Shown here: in pieces, positions 30,172-36,619 of the stretch
How positions within the stretch are numbered: the first letter of the stretch is position 1
Layout of the letters: every line of letters begins with the position of its first letter
Virus record (IMG/VR): IMGVR_UViG_3300027965_000180
Span: 1-38,539 of that record
Origin: a virus
DNA length: 38,539 nucleotides
Reading direction: 5' to 3' (one strand)
Translations under genes and position numbers: made by a program
Notes under the pieces: generated by a model
Told to the model about the DNA's origin: nothing
Databases searched by the model: none
What the model saw: the letters and a program-made list of their open reading frames with translations, nothing else

Positions 30172-31233
30172 ATGCGATCGTACTCAGTTCGCATCCTCGC
30201 CAACAATGAAGCAGGAACCTGGCAATCGTGGCCAGCTAAAATCGCAGCTATAAAAGCCTTTTACGCCTCTGTCTGCGACCTCGATATCACCGTCACTCCC
30301 ACGAAGCTGACGCCTCAATTCGCACCATACCAAGCCACGAGCGGCAACGGCACGATCTATCAGGTCGACGAGACTTGGTACGCCCAGAACGTCGTCCCAC
30401 TGGCGGCTGGCGCCGACATTGTCATGTTCTTCGTCCCGCCAACCGATCACACCGTTCCGTGCCTCATAGGCCTCGAAGCCGGACACTCAAACGGCCCATG
30501 GGAAACGACGGTCTTCACCGACGAAACTAGCCACACGTATGTCTTGGAAAACGGAACCGATGTGGATCAAGGCGAAACCTCGGTCGTCTATGCCGAGCAC
30601 GAACTGTCACATGTCTTTTATGCCATGCTCACCAAGACCGACAACACCCACCCCTACTTCTTCGCCGGCACACCCGAGAAGGTCCTCGCGGACTTCGATT
30701 TCGATGAACAGGAGCTGTCCTGGTACCAGCAGGTCATTCAGGACCTCGAAAAGGAGCTAGAGCTGCTCAAAGCGAGGCAAATTCCGCCTATCGGCGACCC
30801 AAAGCCCCTGGAATCGCAAAATTCCGTCTCTCCGACCTCGAAGCCGACTAATCCGGTTCAGCCTTCATTCCCTTCCAAAATCACCACGTGGGCGGCAATT
30901 ATCGCGAAAGAGGAAGGCGCCAACCCGACCTCGAACAATCCTGGCAATCTCAAATACAGCGACCTCACGGCCGGATGGGGCGCCACGCAGGGCAATCCTG
31001 CCAAGGACGGCGGCTATCTCTGCCATTTTGCCACGGCCGAAGCCGGCCTCACGGCCCTCTGCAATTTCCTTGTTCTCGGATGCGAGGACCAACTCATTGC
31101 TTTCCACCAAGCCCGCACGCTGGCGGAATTCACGAAAGTCTACGCCGGCAATCCGCCGCAGGGCTACATCGACGCAATCGTTCAGGCCATGGGAGGCGAC
31201 CCGAACGTCCAGATCAGCACGTTCCTCTCATGA
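30172..31233 (+). CDS. Bifunctional cell-wall hydrolase (metallopeptidase plus glycosidase-like)
   Basis: This 353-residue protein has two domains. Residues about 1-180 carry an HExxH zinc motif (AEHELSHVFYA, H143, E144, H147), as in metallopeptidases. Residues 181-235 are a coiled and Pro/Ser-rich linker. Residues about 236-353 (WAAIIAKEEGANPTSNNPGN, then LKYSDLTAGWGATQG, FHQARTLAEFTKVYAGNPPQ) look like a lysozyme or transglycosylase fold with E247 or E248 as a candidate acid. It would cut peptide and glycan bonds as an endolysin or virion-associated lysin. The holin candidate follows by ATGA overlap. Confidence 0.72.
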   Translation: MRSYSVRILANNEAGTWQSWPAKIAAIKAFYASVCDLDITVTPTKLTPQFAPYQATSGNGTIYQVDETWYAQNVVPLAAGADIVMFFVPPTDHTVPCLIGLEAGHSNGPWETTVFTDETSHTYVLENGTDVDQGETSVVYAEHELSHVFYAMLTKTDNTHPYFFAGTPEKVLADFDFDEQELSWYQQVIQDLEKELELLKARQIPPIGDPKPLESQNSVSPTSKPTNPVQPSFPSKITTWAAIIAKEEGANPTSNNPGNLKYSDLTAGWGATQGNPAKDGGYLCHFATAEAGLTALCNFLVLGCEDQLIAFHQARTLAEFTKVYAGNPPQGYIDAIVQAMGGDPNVQISTFLS

Positions 31234-31436
31234 ATTGGTCGATCATTAAGAGCCATCCCGAATCATTTATGACTATCGTTCAATTTCTGAACACCGGCTA
31301 CGCGCACACCGCTGCACTCATCGCATCCGTCGTGCTTGGCTGGTTTCTTACGTCCGGAAATCCCGCGCTTACGCTCACCATCGGTGGTGTCGGCAAGATC
31401 CTCTACACCGATCTCGTTTCCTTCGCCAATTCCTAG
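31230..31436 (+). CDS. Candidate holin
   Basis: This 68-residue protein begins at an ATGA overlap with the hydrolase gene. It has a short N-terminal polar part (MNWSIIKSHPES) and hydrophobic segments at about 25-42 (HTAALIASVVLGWFLTSG) and 47-64 (LTLTIGGVGKILYTDLV). Size, hydrophobicity and pairing with a cell-wall hydrolase fit a holin, which would form the membrane lesion for lysis. Sequence alone does not identify a holin family. Confidence 0.55.
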   Translation: MNWSIIKSHPESFMTIVQFLNTGYAHTAALIASVVLGWFLTSGNPALTLTIGGVGKILYTDLVSFANS

Positions 31437-31449
31437 CGTCTCGGCGCCG

Positions 31450-31473
31450 CGGCTCTTCAATATCGAAGAGCCG
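31450..31473. terminator. Bidirectional hairpin between convergent genes
   Basis: CGGCTCTTC and GAAGAGCCG form a perfect 9-bp stem around AATATC, located between the plus-strand holin gene and the minus-strand gene at 31486. T-runs are poor on both sides, so termination strength is uncertain. Confidence 0.5.
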
Positions 31474-31485
31474 TCCGTTGTGACA

Positions 31486-31950
31486 CTACTCATAGACCAA
31501 TCGATATAGCCGATCCAACGCCCCGTTCAGCCTTTCGATCAGAAAGCATATCTCCTTAGCCCTACTCTGCCTCGCCTCTTGCGTCTCATCTTCTTCCAAA
31601 AACAGCTTGATCTGATGCCTGATATTTCCCTTTCCAAAGTCTTCATTGTGCAACACTTCGTCTATCGCTTTAGCCACGGCCCCGCCGCCCAGCCTGTCCC
31701 TTACTTTTTTCAGGACAACAATCACGGCCGAAACATCCGCCTCACTCTTACGTAATTTGACTCGCAACTCCTTGTAGGCTTTTTCCTTTCCTTTCCCGTC
31801 CGCAATCTTCTTTAATTCCTCCAGCATTCCGTCCTTCCAAAAGCGCAACTTTGCTGACTCTTTAGCCGCTTTTCTTTCGTCTCGCCCAGCCCACAACTCC
31901 ATGATGGGCTTCAGAAAAGTAGAGACAATTGCGTCTTTCGACTCCGACAT
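31486..31950 (-). CDS. Charged helical protein, unknown (minus strand)
   Basis: This is a 154-residue protein (MSESKDAIVSTFLKPIMELW). It is helical and rich in Lys and Glu, with probable coiled coil in ERKAAKESAKLRFWKDGMLE, and ends ICFLIERLNGALDRLYRL. AGGAGGGG lies 5-7 nt before the ATG, a strong ribosome site. As the only minus-strand gene after the late operon, it is probably expressed separately, like the other SD-led cargo genes. No family is recognised. Confidence 0.6.
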   Translation of the reverse strand: MSESKDAIVSTFLKPIMELWAGRDERKAAKESAKLRFWKDGMLEELKKIADGKGKEKAYKELRVKLRKSEADVSAVIVVLKKVRDRLGGGAVAKAIDEVLHNEDFGKGNIRHQIKLFLEEDETQEARQSRAKEICFLIERLNGALDRLYRLVYE

Positions 31951-31960
31951 AAACCCCTCC

Positions 31961-31966
31961 TAAAAT
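31961..31966 (+). promoter_or_regulatory. Possible -10 TAAAAT for the structured RNA
   Basis: TAAAAT predicts plus-strand initiation near 31973, three bases before the first helix of the structured region. A TTCGAC 18 nt upstream is a weak -35. Support is tentative. Confidence 0.3.
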
Positions 31967-31972
31967 CCGACT

Positions 31973-33160
31973 CTTCCCCTGGATCGCAAGATCGGGGCTG
32001 AATTAAATCTCATGAACCACACAGACTACAAGGTCTGAGGCAAAGTCCTGGTAGCCAGTCCTCATCCCTGTTCCCAGGCAACGACACTGATCCAATGGCA
32101 GGGAGACAGTCGGCGTCTTTTTCCCTGCTTTCGCATCAGTGCCTTTGCAAGAGCTTTTGATTTTTTGCGGCCGTATTTTCCCGGCGATTTCTCACCGTTC
32201 GTCGTTTTAGCTCGATCCGACGGCGCTGTGTGGAATGTCCGAAATCACAAAGCCCCTGCCGCTTACGCGGACAGGGGTCGATTGTGAATGGCTCCATGGG
32301 AATGGAGGAAAGCTGTGGTTGAAGCAGCTCTCACATCAAATTCTACACTCCCTTGAACCATTCACGAAGCCTACCATGTGGACAGCTTCACCAGTTCCTC
32401 AGCCTGTGGATATCGGACAAGGTCATTCCTCCCCACAATCCACCCTACAAACCGACCTACACTCTACACTACACTATGTTTGTATGCCTGTTCTGTATCA
32501 TTCCGAGGCTAAAAGCCTCGACAATTCAACACGTTCCGCACACCGTTCGTCGGGCTATCCAGCCCCGACTTCCCTATTTTGGCTGGTTACTATTCTTCCT
32601 TTCCATGATACTCACGGACACTCCCCCTATTCAAACCCTTCAGCTCGTCCCCAAGGGGACTCGCTGTAGAGACGCAGCAAGCTGTCATCTCCCTCGGTTA
32701 CACATAACCTCGGTTACACTTCCAGCACAAAATAGGGAAGTCGGGGCTGACGCCCCACGACTCACGGGTGCGGACAGTTCTACGGTGGCTACCGTTTCCC
32801 ACCTTTCTCACACATTACCCTATCGGACACCACTGTCCTTTTCCTAAAGGACAACCCGTCCAGTCCGCAATGGCACTCGCCCATGAGTACATGTGCGGTG
32901 CCGCGCGTCCTGTCCAGCTCGACAATTCTCATCCTCTTTCCGCGTCGGTCTTTTAATTTTGGCGGCAGCACCCTCCCGTCAAGTCGCATCGGAATGGGCA
33001 CAACTCTTGCCGCGACTATCGCGCAGTAGGGCTTTCGAGTCTGACAGTTAGTACTTCATCCCTTCACTGTTGGGGTTGAGTTGCACCCAATCCTCGGACT
33101 ATGACGGCAGGGCACCCGTCTGCCAGGCAAAAGAAGACCGTCTCGCGAAAGCGAGGATTA
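31973..33160 (+). ncRNA. Candidate large structured RNA, about 1.2 kb
   Basis: No credible coding sequence is present, but helices are dense. Examples are CCCC-tg-GATC with loop GCAA (31976-31997), CACTGAT/ATCAGTG (32085-32140) enclosing GCAGGGA/TCCCTGC, CCCCTG-CCGC/GCGG-a-CAGGGG (32253-32277), CTCCAT/ATGGAG with loop GGGA, a 21-bp perfect helix 32561-32581/32728-32748, TGTCCTTT/AAAGGACA (32834-32853) and CTCGC/GCGAG with loop GAAA (33142-33155). All GNRA loops lie on the plus strand, so that is the likely RNA strand. It resembles ornate phage RNAs in scale; no known family is identified. A replication origin is the alternative. Confidence 0.5.
32692..32719 (+). repeat. Two direct copies of CCTCGGTTACAC
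   Basis: The 12-mer occurs at 32692-32703 and 32708-32719, spaced 16 nt apart, inside the loop of the long helix 32561-32748. It could be a protein-binding repeat or a duplicated helix strand. Confidence 0.6.
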
Positions 33161-33179
33161 CCAGCTCACATTATTCGAT

Positions 33180-33368
33180 ATGCCAAGATGCAAGAACTGC
33201 GGACACAAAGGCCAAGACCACAACTGGGTCTACCCGCCCTGTGGAATCTGCACACCGTTACGCGGCAGGAAAGTCAATGTCTGCACCCACACTCTCGATA
33301 CCGGCCGTATCCGAGGCAAGTGCACCTGCTGCTTCTGCATCACCTACATTCCGAACACAGGCCGATAG
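33180..33368 (+). CDS. Cysteine-rich mini-protein, multiple zinc sites
   Basis: This 62-residue protein starts MPRCKNCGHKGQDHNW. It has CKNC, CGIC, CTH and CTCCFC groups, 9 Cys and several His, enough for two zinc ions in a treble-clef or ribbon form. There is no Shine-Dalgarno; CATTAT just upstream could be a -10 giving a start near 33181, so leaderless translation is possible. It lies at the 3' end of the structured RNA region and could also be read from that transcript. The function is unknown. Confidence 0.55.
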   Translation: MPRCKNCGHKGQDHNWVYPPCGICTPLRGRKVNVCTHTLDTGRIRGKCTCCFCITYIPNTGR

Positions 33369-33396
33369 CGGCCTCGTTCGAGTTCGAGACTTGGCC

Positions 33397-33426
33397 AAGC
33401 AAGTACCTCGGCCGCAGCTTGCTTTT
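33397..33426 (+). terminator. Possible terminator after the RNA and mini-protein
   Basis: AAGCAAG (33397-33403) and CTTGCTT (33418-33424) form a 7-bp stem with a 14-nt loop. The T-run is short (TTTT counting the stem end). It would separate the upstream unit from the ParB promoter. Confidence 0.4.
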
Positions 33427-33462
33427 CCGCAAAGGACGTACAGCGCGCTCGTCACGCGACCT

Positions 33463-33490
33463 TTGACGTATACTTGCTAGCAAGTATAAT
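33463..33490 (+). promoter_or_regulatory. ParB promoter with palindromic operator
   Basis: TTGACG, 16 bases, then TATAAT is a near-consensus promoter. A perfect 20-bp palindrome, TATACTTGC and its complement (33469-33488), fills the spacer and enters the -10 box. TGACG and CGTCA add outer symmetry. A dimeric repressor, possibly the ParB-like product, would block RNA polymerase here. Confidence 0.75.
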
Positions 33491-33526
33491 TACGTCATTA
33501 CAAATTAATGTCACTCATTCAGATGT

Positions 33527-34906
33527 ATGGATTTACGATCTTTGAAGATCGCAGAGTGCTTTGAATCGCCGACCAACCCTCGCGGCACAAAATTCGAGGG
33601 CCAAGAGTTCGCCGAATTAGTGGCGAGCATAAAAGAGAAGGGCATCCTCGTGCCCGTCCTTGCCCGACCTCACAAAAACAAGTTCGAGGTAGTCGCCGGC
33701 AACCGCCGTCTCCGCGCTGCCAAACAAGCCGGACTCGAGGAAATTCCCGCGCACGTTTCCGAGATGACGGATATCGAGGCACGAGAGGCGCAGATCGTCG
33801 AGAACCTTCAGCGCGCAGACGTTCACCCTCTCGAAGAAGGCGCGGCGTACCGCAATCTCATCGAACAATCCGGCTACGATGTCGAAGCCGTGGCCGCGAA
33901 AGTCGGCAAATCTGAAAGCTACGTCCGAAACCGTCTCGTCCTTACCAACCTCATCAAGCCAGCCCAGAAAGCATTTCGGGACGACATCATAACCGCCTCG
34001 CACGCCTCGATGGTCGCCCGCCTCGACGAGAAGAAGCAGAAGGACGCGCTTCAATTCCTGAACGTCAGTCACAATGACCAATGGCGCAATGTCCCTTCCG
34101 CAAACGACTTGCGGGAGTGGATACAGCAAGAGACGTACCGCGCGGCGATGGACACTCCGCCGTGGCAGAACGACGAGGAGATGAAGGCCACTCTCGGCGG
34201 CTGCGAGGAGTGCAAAGGCAAAGGCGGCGACCTGTTCGGCAAAGCTGCGGCCGATGCCTGTACGAATCCCAAATGCTTCGCGAACCGCATGGCGGCGTAC
34301 ATCGAGGCCAAGCTGCAAGCCAATCCGAAGCTCATCAGCATTTCCGGAGACTATTCCGGTGCCGATGGCTTAATCGGCAGCGGCCAGTACCACGAAATCA
34401 ACGGCAAGAAAGACGGCTGCGACCACTCCGAGAAAGCCATCATCGTCCTCGGCCGCGGCATCGGCCACACCAAGACCATCTGCCGAGCACCTGAGTGCGA
34501 CAAGCACTGGGCGCATCGGTCGCCTGGCGGCCACTACAAGCCGACCCCCGAAGAGCGTGCGGCTCGCAAGAAGCAGCGAGAGCAAGACAAAAAGGACGCA
34601 GAGAAGGCCGCGAAAGATGTCACGACCGCCTTGCAGGGCATCAAGCTCCCTCTTCCGCAGAAGCACATGGACGTTCTCTACGACTTGGTTTTCGAGAAGG
34701 CGGGATACTCAACGTACCAGCCCTTGTGCAGGCTGCTCGGCATCACCGTCGAGAAGGACAAGGACGGCAGACGCGACTACGCTGCCGCGCTCCGCAAGTT
34801 CGCCGAGACGCACGGCAACTTGGGTAAGGTTCGCATGATTTTCGCGCTTCTGCTCCCGCTCTACTGGGACGACGAGCGCAAGAAACTCTTGAAGCGGCTC
34901 CGGTAG
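33527..34906 (+). CDS. ParB/Spo0J-like protein with Cys-rich C-terminal part
   Basis: This 459-residue protein has a ParB/Srx N-terminal domain: FAELVASIKEKGILVPVLAR, FEVVAGNRRLRAAKQAGL (GNRR, residues 58-61, the nucleotide-binding motif) and IVENLQRADVHPLEEG (91-105). A helix-turn-helix follows (DVEAVAAKVGKSESYVRNRL). The C-terminal half has zinc-like Cys groups (CEECKGKGGDLFG, CTNPKC, CRAPECDKH). No ParA is in the window, so it may act in regulation or replication rather than partition. The leader is about 30 nt and lacks a Shine-Dalgarno. Confidence 0.85.
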   Translation: MDLRSLKIAECFESPTNPRGTKFEGQEFAELVASIKEKGILVPVLARPHKNKFEVVAGNRRLRAAKQAGLEEIPAHVSEMTDIEAREAQIVENLQRADVHPLEEGAAYRNLIEQSGYDVEAVAAKVGKSESYVRNRLVLTNLIKPAQKAFRDDIITASHASMVARLDEKKQKDALQFLNVSHNDQWRNVPSANDLREWIQQETYRAAMDTPPWQNDEEMKATLGGCEECKGKGGDLFGKAAADACTNPKCFANRMAAYIEAKLQANPKLISISGDYSGADGLIGSGQYHEINGKKDGCDHSEKAIIVLGRGIGHTKTICRAPECDKHWAHRSPGGHYKPTPEERAARKKQREQDKKDAEKAAKDVTTALQGIKLPLPQKHMDVLYDLVFEKAGYSTYQPLCRLLGITVEKDKDGRRDYAAALRKFAETHGNLGKVRMIFALLLPLYWDDERKKLLKRLR

Positions 34907-34918
34907 CATTTACCAGTT

Positions 34919-34950
34919 CGGAGCATGTCGGGTGCGCTCGGCATGCTCCG
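34919..34950 (+). other. Hairpin after the ParB-like gene
   Basis: CGGAGCATG and CATGCTCCG form a perfect 9-bp stem with a 14-nt loop, 12 nt after the ParB stop and 15 nt before the next ATG. No T-run follows. Confidence 0.5.
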
Positions 34951-34965
34951 ATTCATCGGCCATCT

Positions 34966-35109
34966 ATGGAACACACGCAACTTTCCAGCATGGGCGGAAA
35001 AGCTCGCGCCAAGAAGCTCTCGAAGAAGCGGCGGCGGGAGATCGGCCGCAACGCTATCAGAGCGCGATGGGCTCGCGTCAAGGACGCCAAACGGACACAG
35101 CAGTCGTAG
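34966..35109 (+). CDS. Short Lys/Arg-rich protein
   Basis: This is a 47-residue protein (MEHTQLSSMGGKARAKKLSK), or 39 residues if it starts at the internal ATG at 34990. The part MGGKARAKKLSKKRRREIGR, then NAIRARWARVKDA, matches a small basic helix family I have seen repeatedly on plasmids and phages, of the kind 'GGKARAKSLSPERRSEIA'. DNA binding is likely from composition. A related protein is at 37057. A terminator hairpin begins 2 nt after its stop. Confidence 0.6.
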   Translation: MEHTQLSSMGGKARAKKLSKKRRREIGRNAIRARWARVKDAKRTQQS

Positions 35110-35111
35110 AG

Positions 35112-35136
35112 AAAAGGACAGCCGAGCCGTCCTTTT
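35112..35136. terminator. Bidirectional terminator hairpin 1
   Basis: AAAAGGAC and GTCCTTTT form a perfect 8-bp stem around AGCCGAGCC. A- and T-tracts on both sides suit termination from both directions, ending the 34966 gene and the minus-strand 35228 gene. Confidence 0.75.
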
Positions 35137-35155
35137 CCTTCAGCCAATGAGGCTC

Positions 35156-35190
35156 GGGATATATTGGACAGCACAGCCGTCCAATATCCC
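35156..35190. terminator. Terminator-like hairpin 2
   Basis: GGGATA-ta-TTGGAC and GTCCAATATCCC form 12 bp with a 2-nt bulge around AGCACAGCC. The apex, GGAC-AGCnnAGCC-GTCC, is the same as in the hairpin 20 nt upstream. Confidence 0.55.
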
Positions 35191-35227
35191 CTCGCCTCTC
35201 ACCATTCCTGTACCTTTCCCCGACGCC

Positions 35228-36025
35228 CTACGCCATCGCAGCTTCGATAAACGCGGTGTACGGATTGTCCTGTCTCGTGGGGTCTGGCTTCAGCCTTGCG
35301 TACCGTGCCAGTGTCACAGCGTCCTCGTATGTGGTCTGGCAGGGAACTTTCTCTTTGATGAGCAGCACGGCCTGGCGGAGCCTCGGCGATAGCTCTTCGA
35401 GCGTCTTCACTCCGGCGACCAGACGATTTTCCTTTATCAACGGAATGAGGAACTCGCGGCCGTAGAAACCGAAGTCGGGGATTACGACGGTTCCCTTAAA
35501 TTGCAGCATGATAAGGAATGCGAGCGTCAGAGCCTCGTTGTCATCCATCTCTGACCTGTCGAGCCGCACAAGGTTCGTAGAGTTCTTGTTAAAAGTGAAA
35601 TCTGGCTTGTCGGAAAATATGCGCTTTAGCGAATCCCAATAGAGCACATCCGAGACCATGCCCAAGACCTCGGCATCGGTTGGCGAGAATTTCTTGTCTT
35701 CATCAGTCGCCTTTGCCCACAGATGGCTCTCGAGCTTCGCGAACGTCTTAAAGTCCTTCTTCAGGTATTTGGCGAGCGCTCGTCTGCCGTTTCGGACCGT
35801 CAGCGTCTCTTTGCCCGCATCCGCCTCCACTTGATATAGCGCACGGGCGATCCTCATCGCCTTCCGGTCGTTCATTCCTCGAAGCGGATTAATGTGGTTC
35901 TTGTTTATGTCAAAGATCCTCGGATGCCTCCATTCCGGTACTTCGGGCAGCTGGTCGCCAATGAAAAGACAGCCGCCCTTCGGCAGTTCGATTTTTTCTT
36001 CACTTAAAAGGCCGAGGTAGAGCAT
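35228..36025 (-). CDS. Unknown 265-residue protein (minus strand)
   Basis: The protein begins MLYLGLLSEEKIELPKGG. It contains WRHPRIFDINKNHINPLRG, RIARALYQVEADAGKETL, FTFNKNSTNLVRLDRSEMDD, LAFLIMLQFKGTVVIPDFGF and a C-terminal TTYEDAVTLARYARLKPDPT. LVRLDRSEMDDNEA and the hydrophobic strand TVVIPDFGFYG recall the C-terminal half of an ATPase, but no Walker A is present. It looks like a conserved, folded protein rather than a shadow. No Shine-Dalgarno is seen. A truncated motor or secretion-type ATPase is possible; I do not recognise the family. Confidence 0.65.
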   Translation of the reverse strand: MLYLGLLSEEKIELPKGGCLFIGDQLPEVPEWRHPRIFDINKNHINPLRGMNDRKAMRIARALYQVEADAGKETLTVRNGRRALAKYLKKDFKTFAKLESHLWAKATDEDKKFSPTDAEVLGMVSDVLYWDSLKRIFSDKPDFTFNKNSTNLVRLDRSEMDDNEALTLAFLIMLQFKGTVVIPDFGFYGREFLIPLIKENRLVAGVKTLEELSPRLRQAVLLIKEKVPCQTTYEDAVTLARYARLKPDPTRQDNPYTAFIEAAMA

Positions 36026-36191
36026 GCATGGGCGAGCGACGCTATGAGTATTGGCTCCCGTGCCGTTGGCAGGGCGTGCTCACCGGACGCTCGCCGCAAA
36101 ATGAGGCCCTCAATGAGCCTCCTGTCTTAATTCTACCTCTTCTTTCTGGGGGCTTGGGCGTCGGGGAATTGTAAAGGAACTGTATCCACAT
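36026..36191. other. Intergenic structured stretch
   Basis: GGCGAGCG (36031-36038) pairs with CGCTCGCC (36088-36095), enclosing a TGCC-GTT-GGCA hairpin. GAGGC/GCCTC pair further on at 36104-36122, followed by TGTCTTAATTC. A frame of 48 codons (36028-36174) is open but not convincing. The stretch may hold the minus-strand promoter and an RNA element. Confidence 0.4.
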
Positions 36192-36219
36192 TTGACGAAT
36201 GACGAGCGTTTGTTAGGAT
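36192..36219 (+). promoter_or_regulatory. -35/-10 promoter, leaderless GTG start
   Basis: TTGACG, 16 bases, then TAGGAT. Predicted initiation is at 36226 (A), one base before the GTG start at 36227. An imperfect palindrome, ACGAGCGTTTGT, lies in the spacer. Confidence 0.6.
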
Positions 36220-36226
36220 TCCTTTA

Positions 36227-36619
36227 GTGAGCCATGTCTGGGATAATTGCTCTTATTGCGGTGGTAGTCTGCCTGATGGCGCATCGTCTGCAACACCATA
36301 TTCTCACAAGGAGTGGTGTAAATACTTTCTTAGAACGAAACATGCTGGCGAGTTGGAGCCCTACCCGCAACACACCACTCCCATCAGGTACGTTTCTTCG
36401 GAAATTGATGGTTGCTTTTATTGCGGACGATTTTACGAGAAGGACGAGCGAGGCTGGCCATGGAATGTATGTTACGGCTCCACATGCAAAGCGTGCAATC
36501 GTTTGAAGTGTCAAATTTCGCAGCGAATGTCGCGCGGACATCCTGAAGCCTCTTACGCTCACCTTATAATCGAATTTGAAGTCCGAAAATCACGCAAGTA
36601 TGAGCATGTTCAAAGTTGA
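36227..36619 (+). CDS. Zinc-binding protein, possibly HNH-like
   Basis: This 130-residue protein has a GTG start placed by the promoter. CSYCGG (residues 8-13), CFYCGRF (about 63-69) and CKACNRLK (about 87-94) give three Cys pairs. The spacing C-x2-C ... C-x2-C-N recalls the zinc frame of HNH nucleases, but the catalytic His is not clear. The rest is basic. An overlapping ATG frame (36234-36506) lacks such motifs and is rejected. It overlaps the next gene by 20 nt. Confidence 0.6.
   Translation: MSHVWDNCSYCGGSLPDGASSATPYSHKEWCKYFLRTKHAGELEPYPQHTTPIRYVSSEIDGCFYCGRFYEKDERGWPWNVCYGSTCKACNRLKCQISQRMSRGHPEASYAHLIIEFEVRKSRKYEHVQS
36565..36570 (+). promoter_or_regulatory. -10 element TATAAT
   Basis: TATAAT within the end of the 36227 gene predicts initiation near 36577. 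The leader to the ATG at 36600 would be 23 nt without a Shine-Dalgarno, or nearly none if the in-frame TTG at 36576 is used. Confidence 0.45.

Noticed and set aside
32040-32055. RNase P RNA core (GAGG.AAAGTCC)
   Set aside because: One insertion breaks the conserved string, and the matching distal ACAGAA segment is not found at a proper distance.
32005-32240. Lys-rich open frame on the minus strand
   Set aside because: It reads in a protein-like way for about 70 codons but has no ATG, GTG or TTG near its 5' end, and the GNRA loops place the functional strand on plus.
32235-32956. Plus-strand frames of 60-160 codons in the structured region
   Set aside because: Composition is Ser/Pro/His-rich and patternless, and the frames overlap each other and cross perfect helices. 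No start signals are present.
33469-33488. Protelomerase (hairpin telomere) site
   Set aside because: The palindrome lies in a promoter spacer, and no protelomerase-like gene is present; an operator is the simpler reading.
34081-34827. Overlapping frames inside the ParB-like gene
   Set aside because: They are shadows of a well-conserved coding sequence with no signals of their own.
36028-36174. 48-codon plus-strand frame starting beside the 35228 gene start
   Set aside because: No ribosome site, promoter or motif is present, and inverted repeats cross it. A structured intergenic region explains it better.
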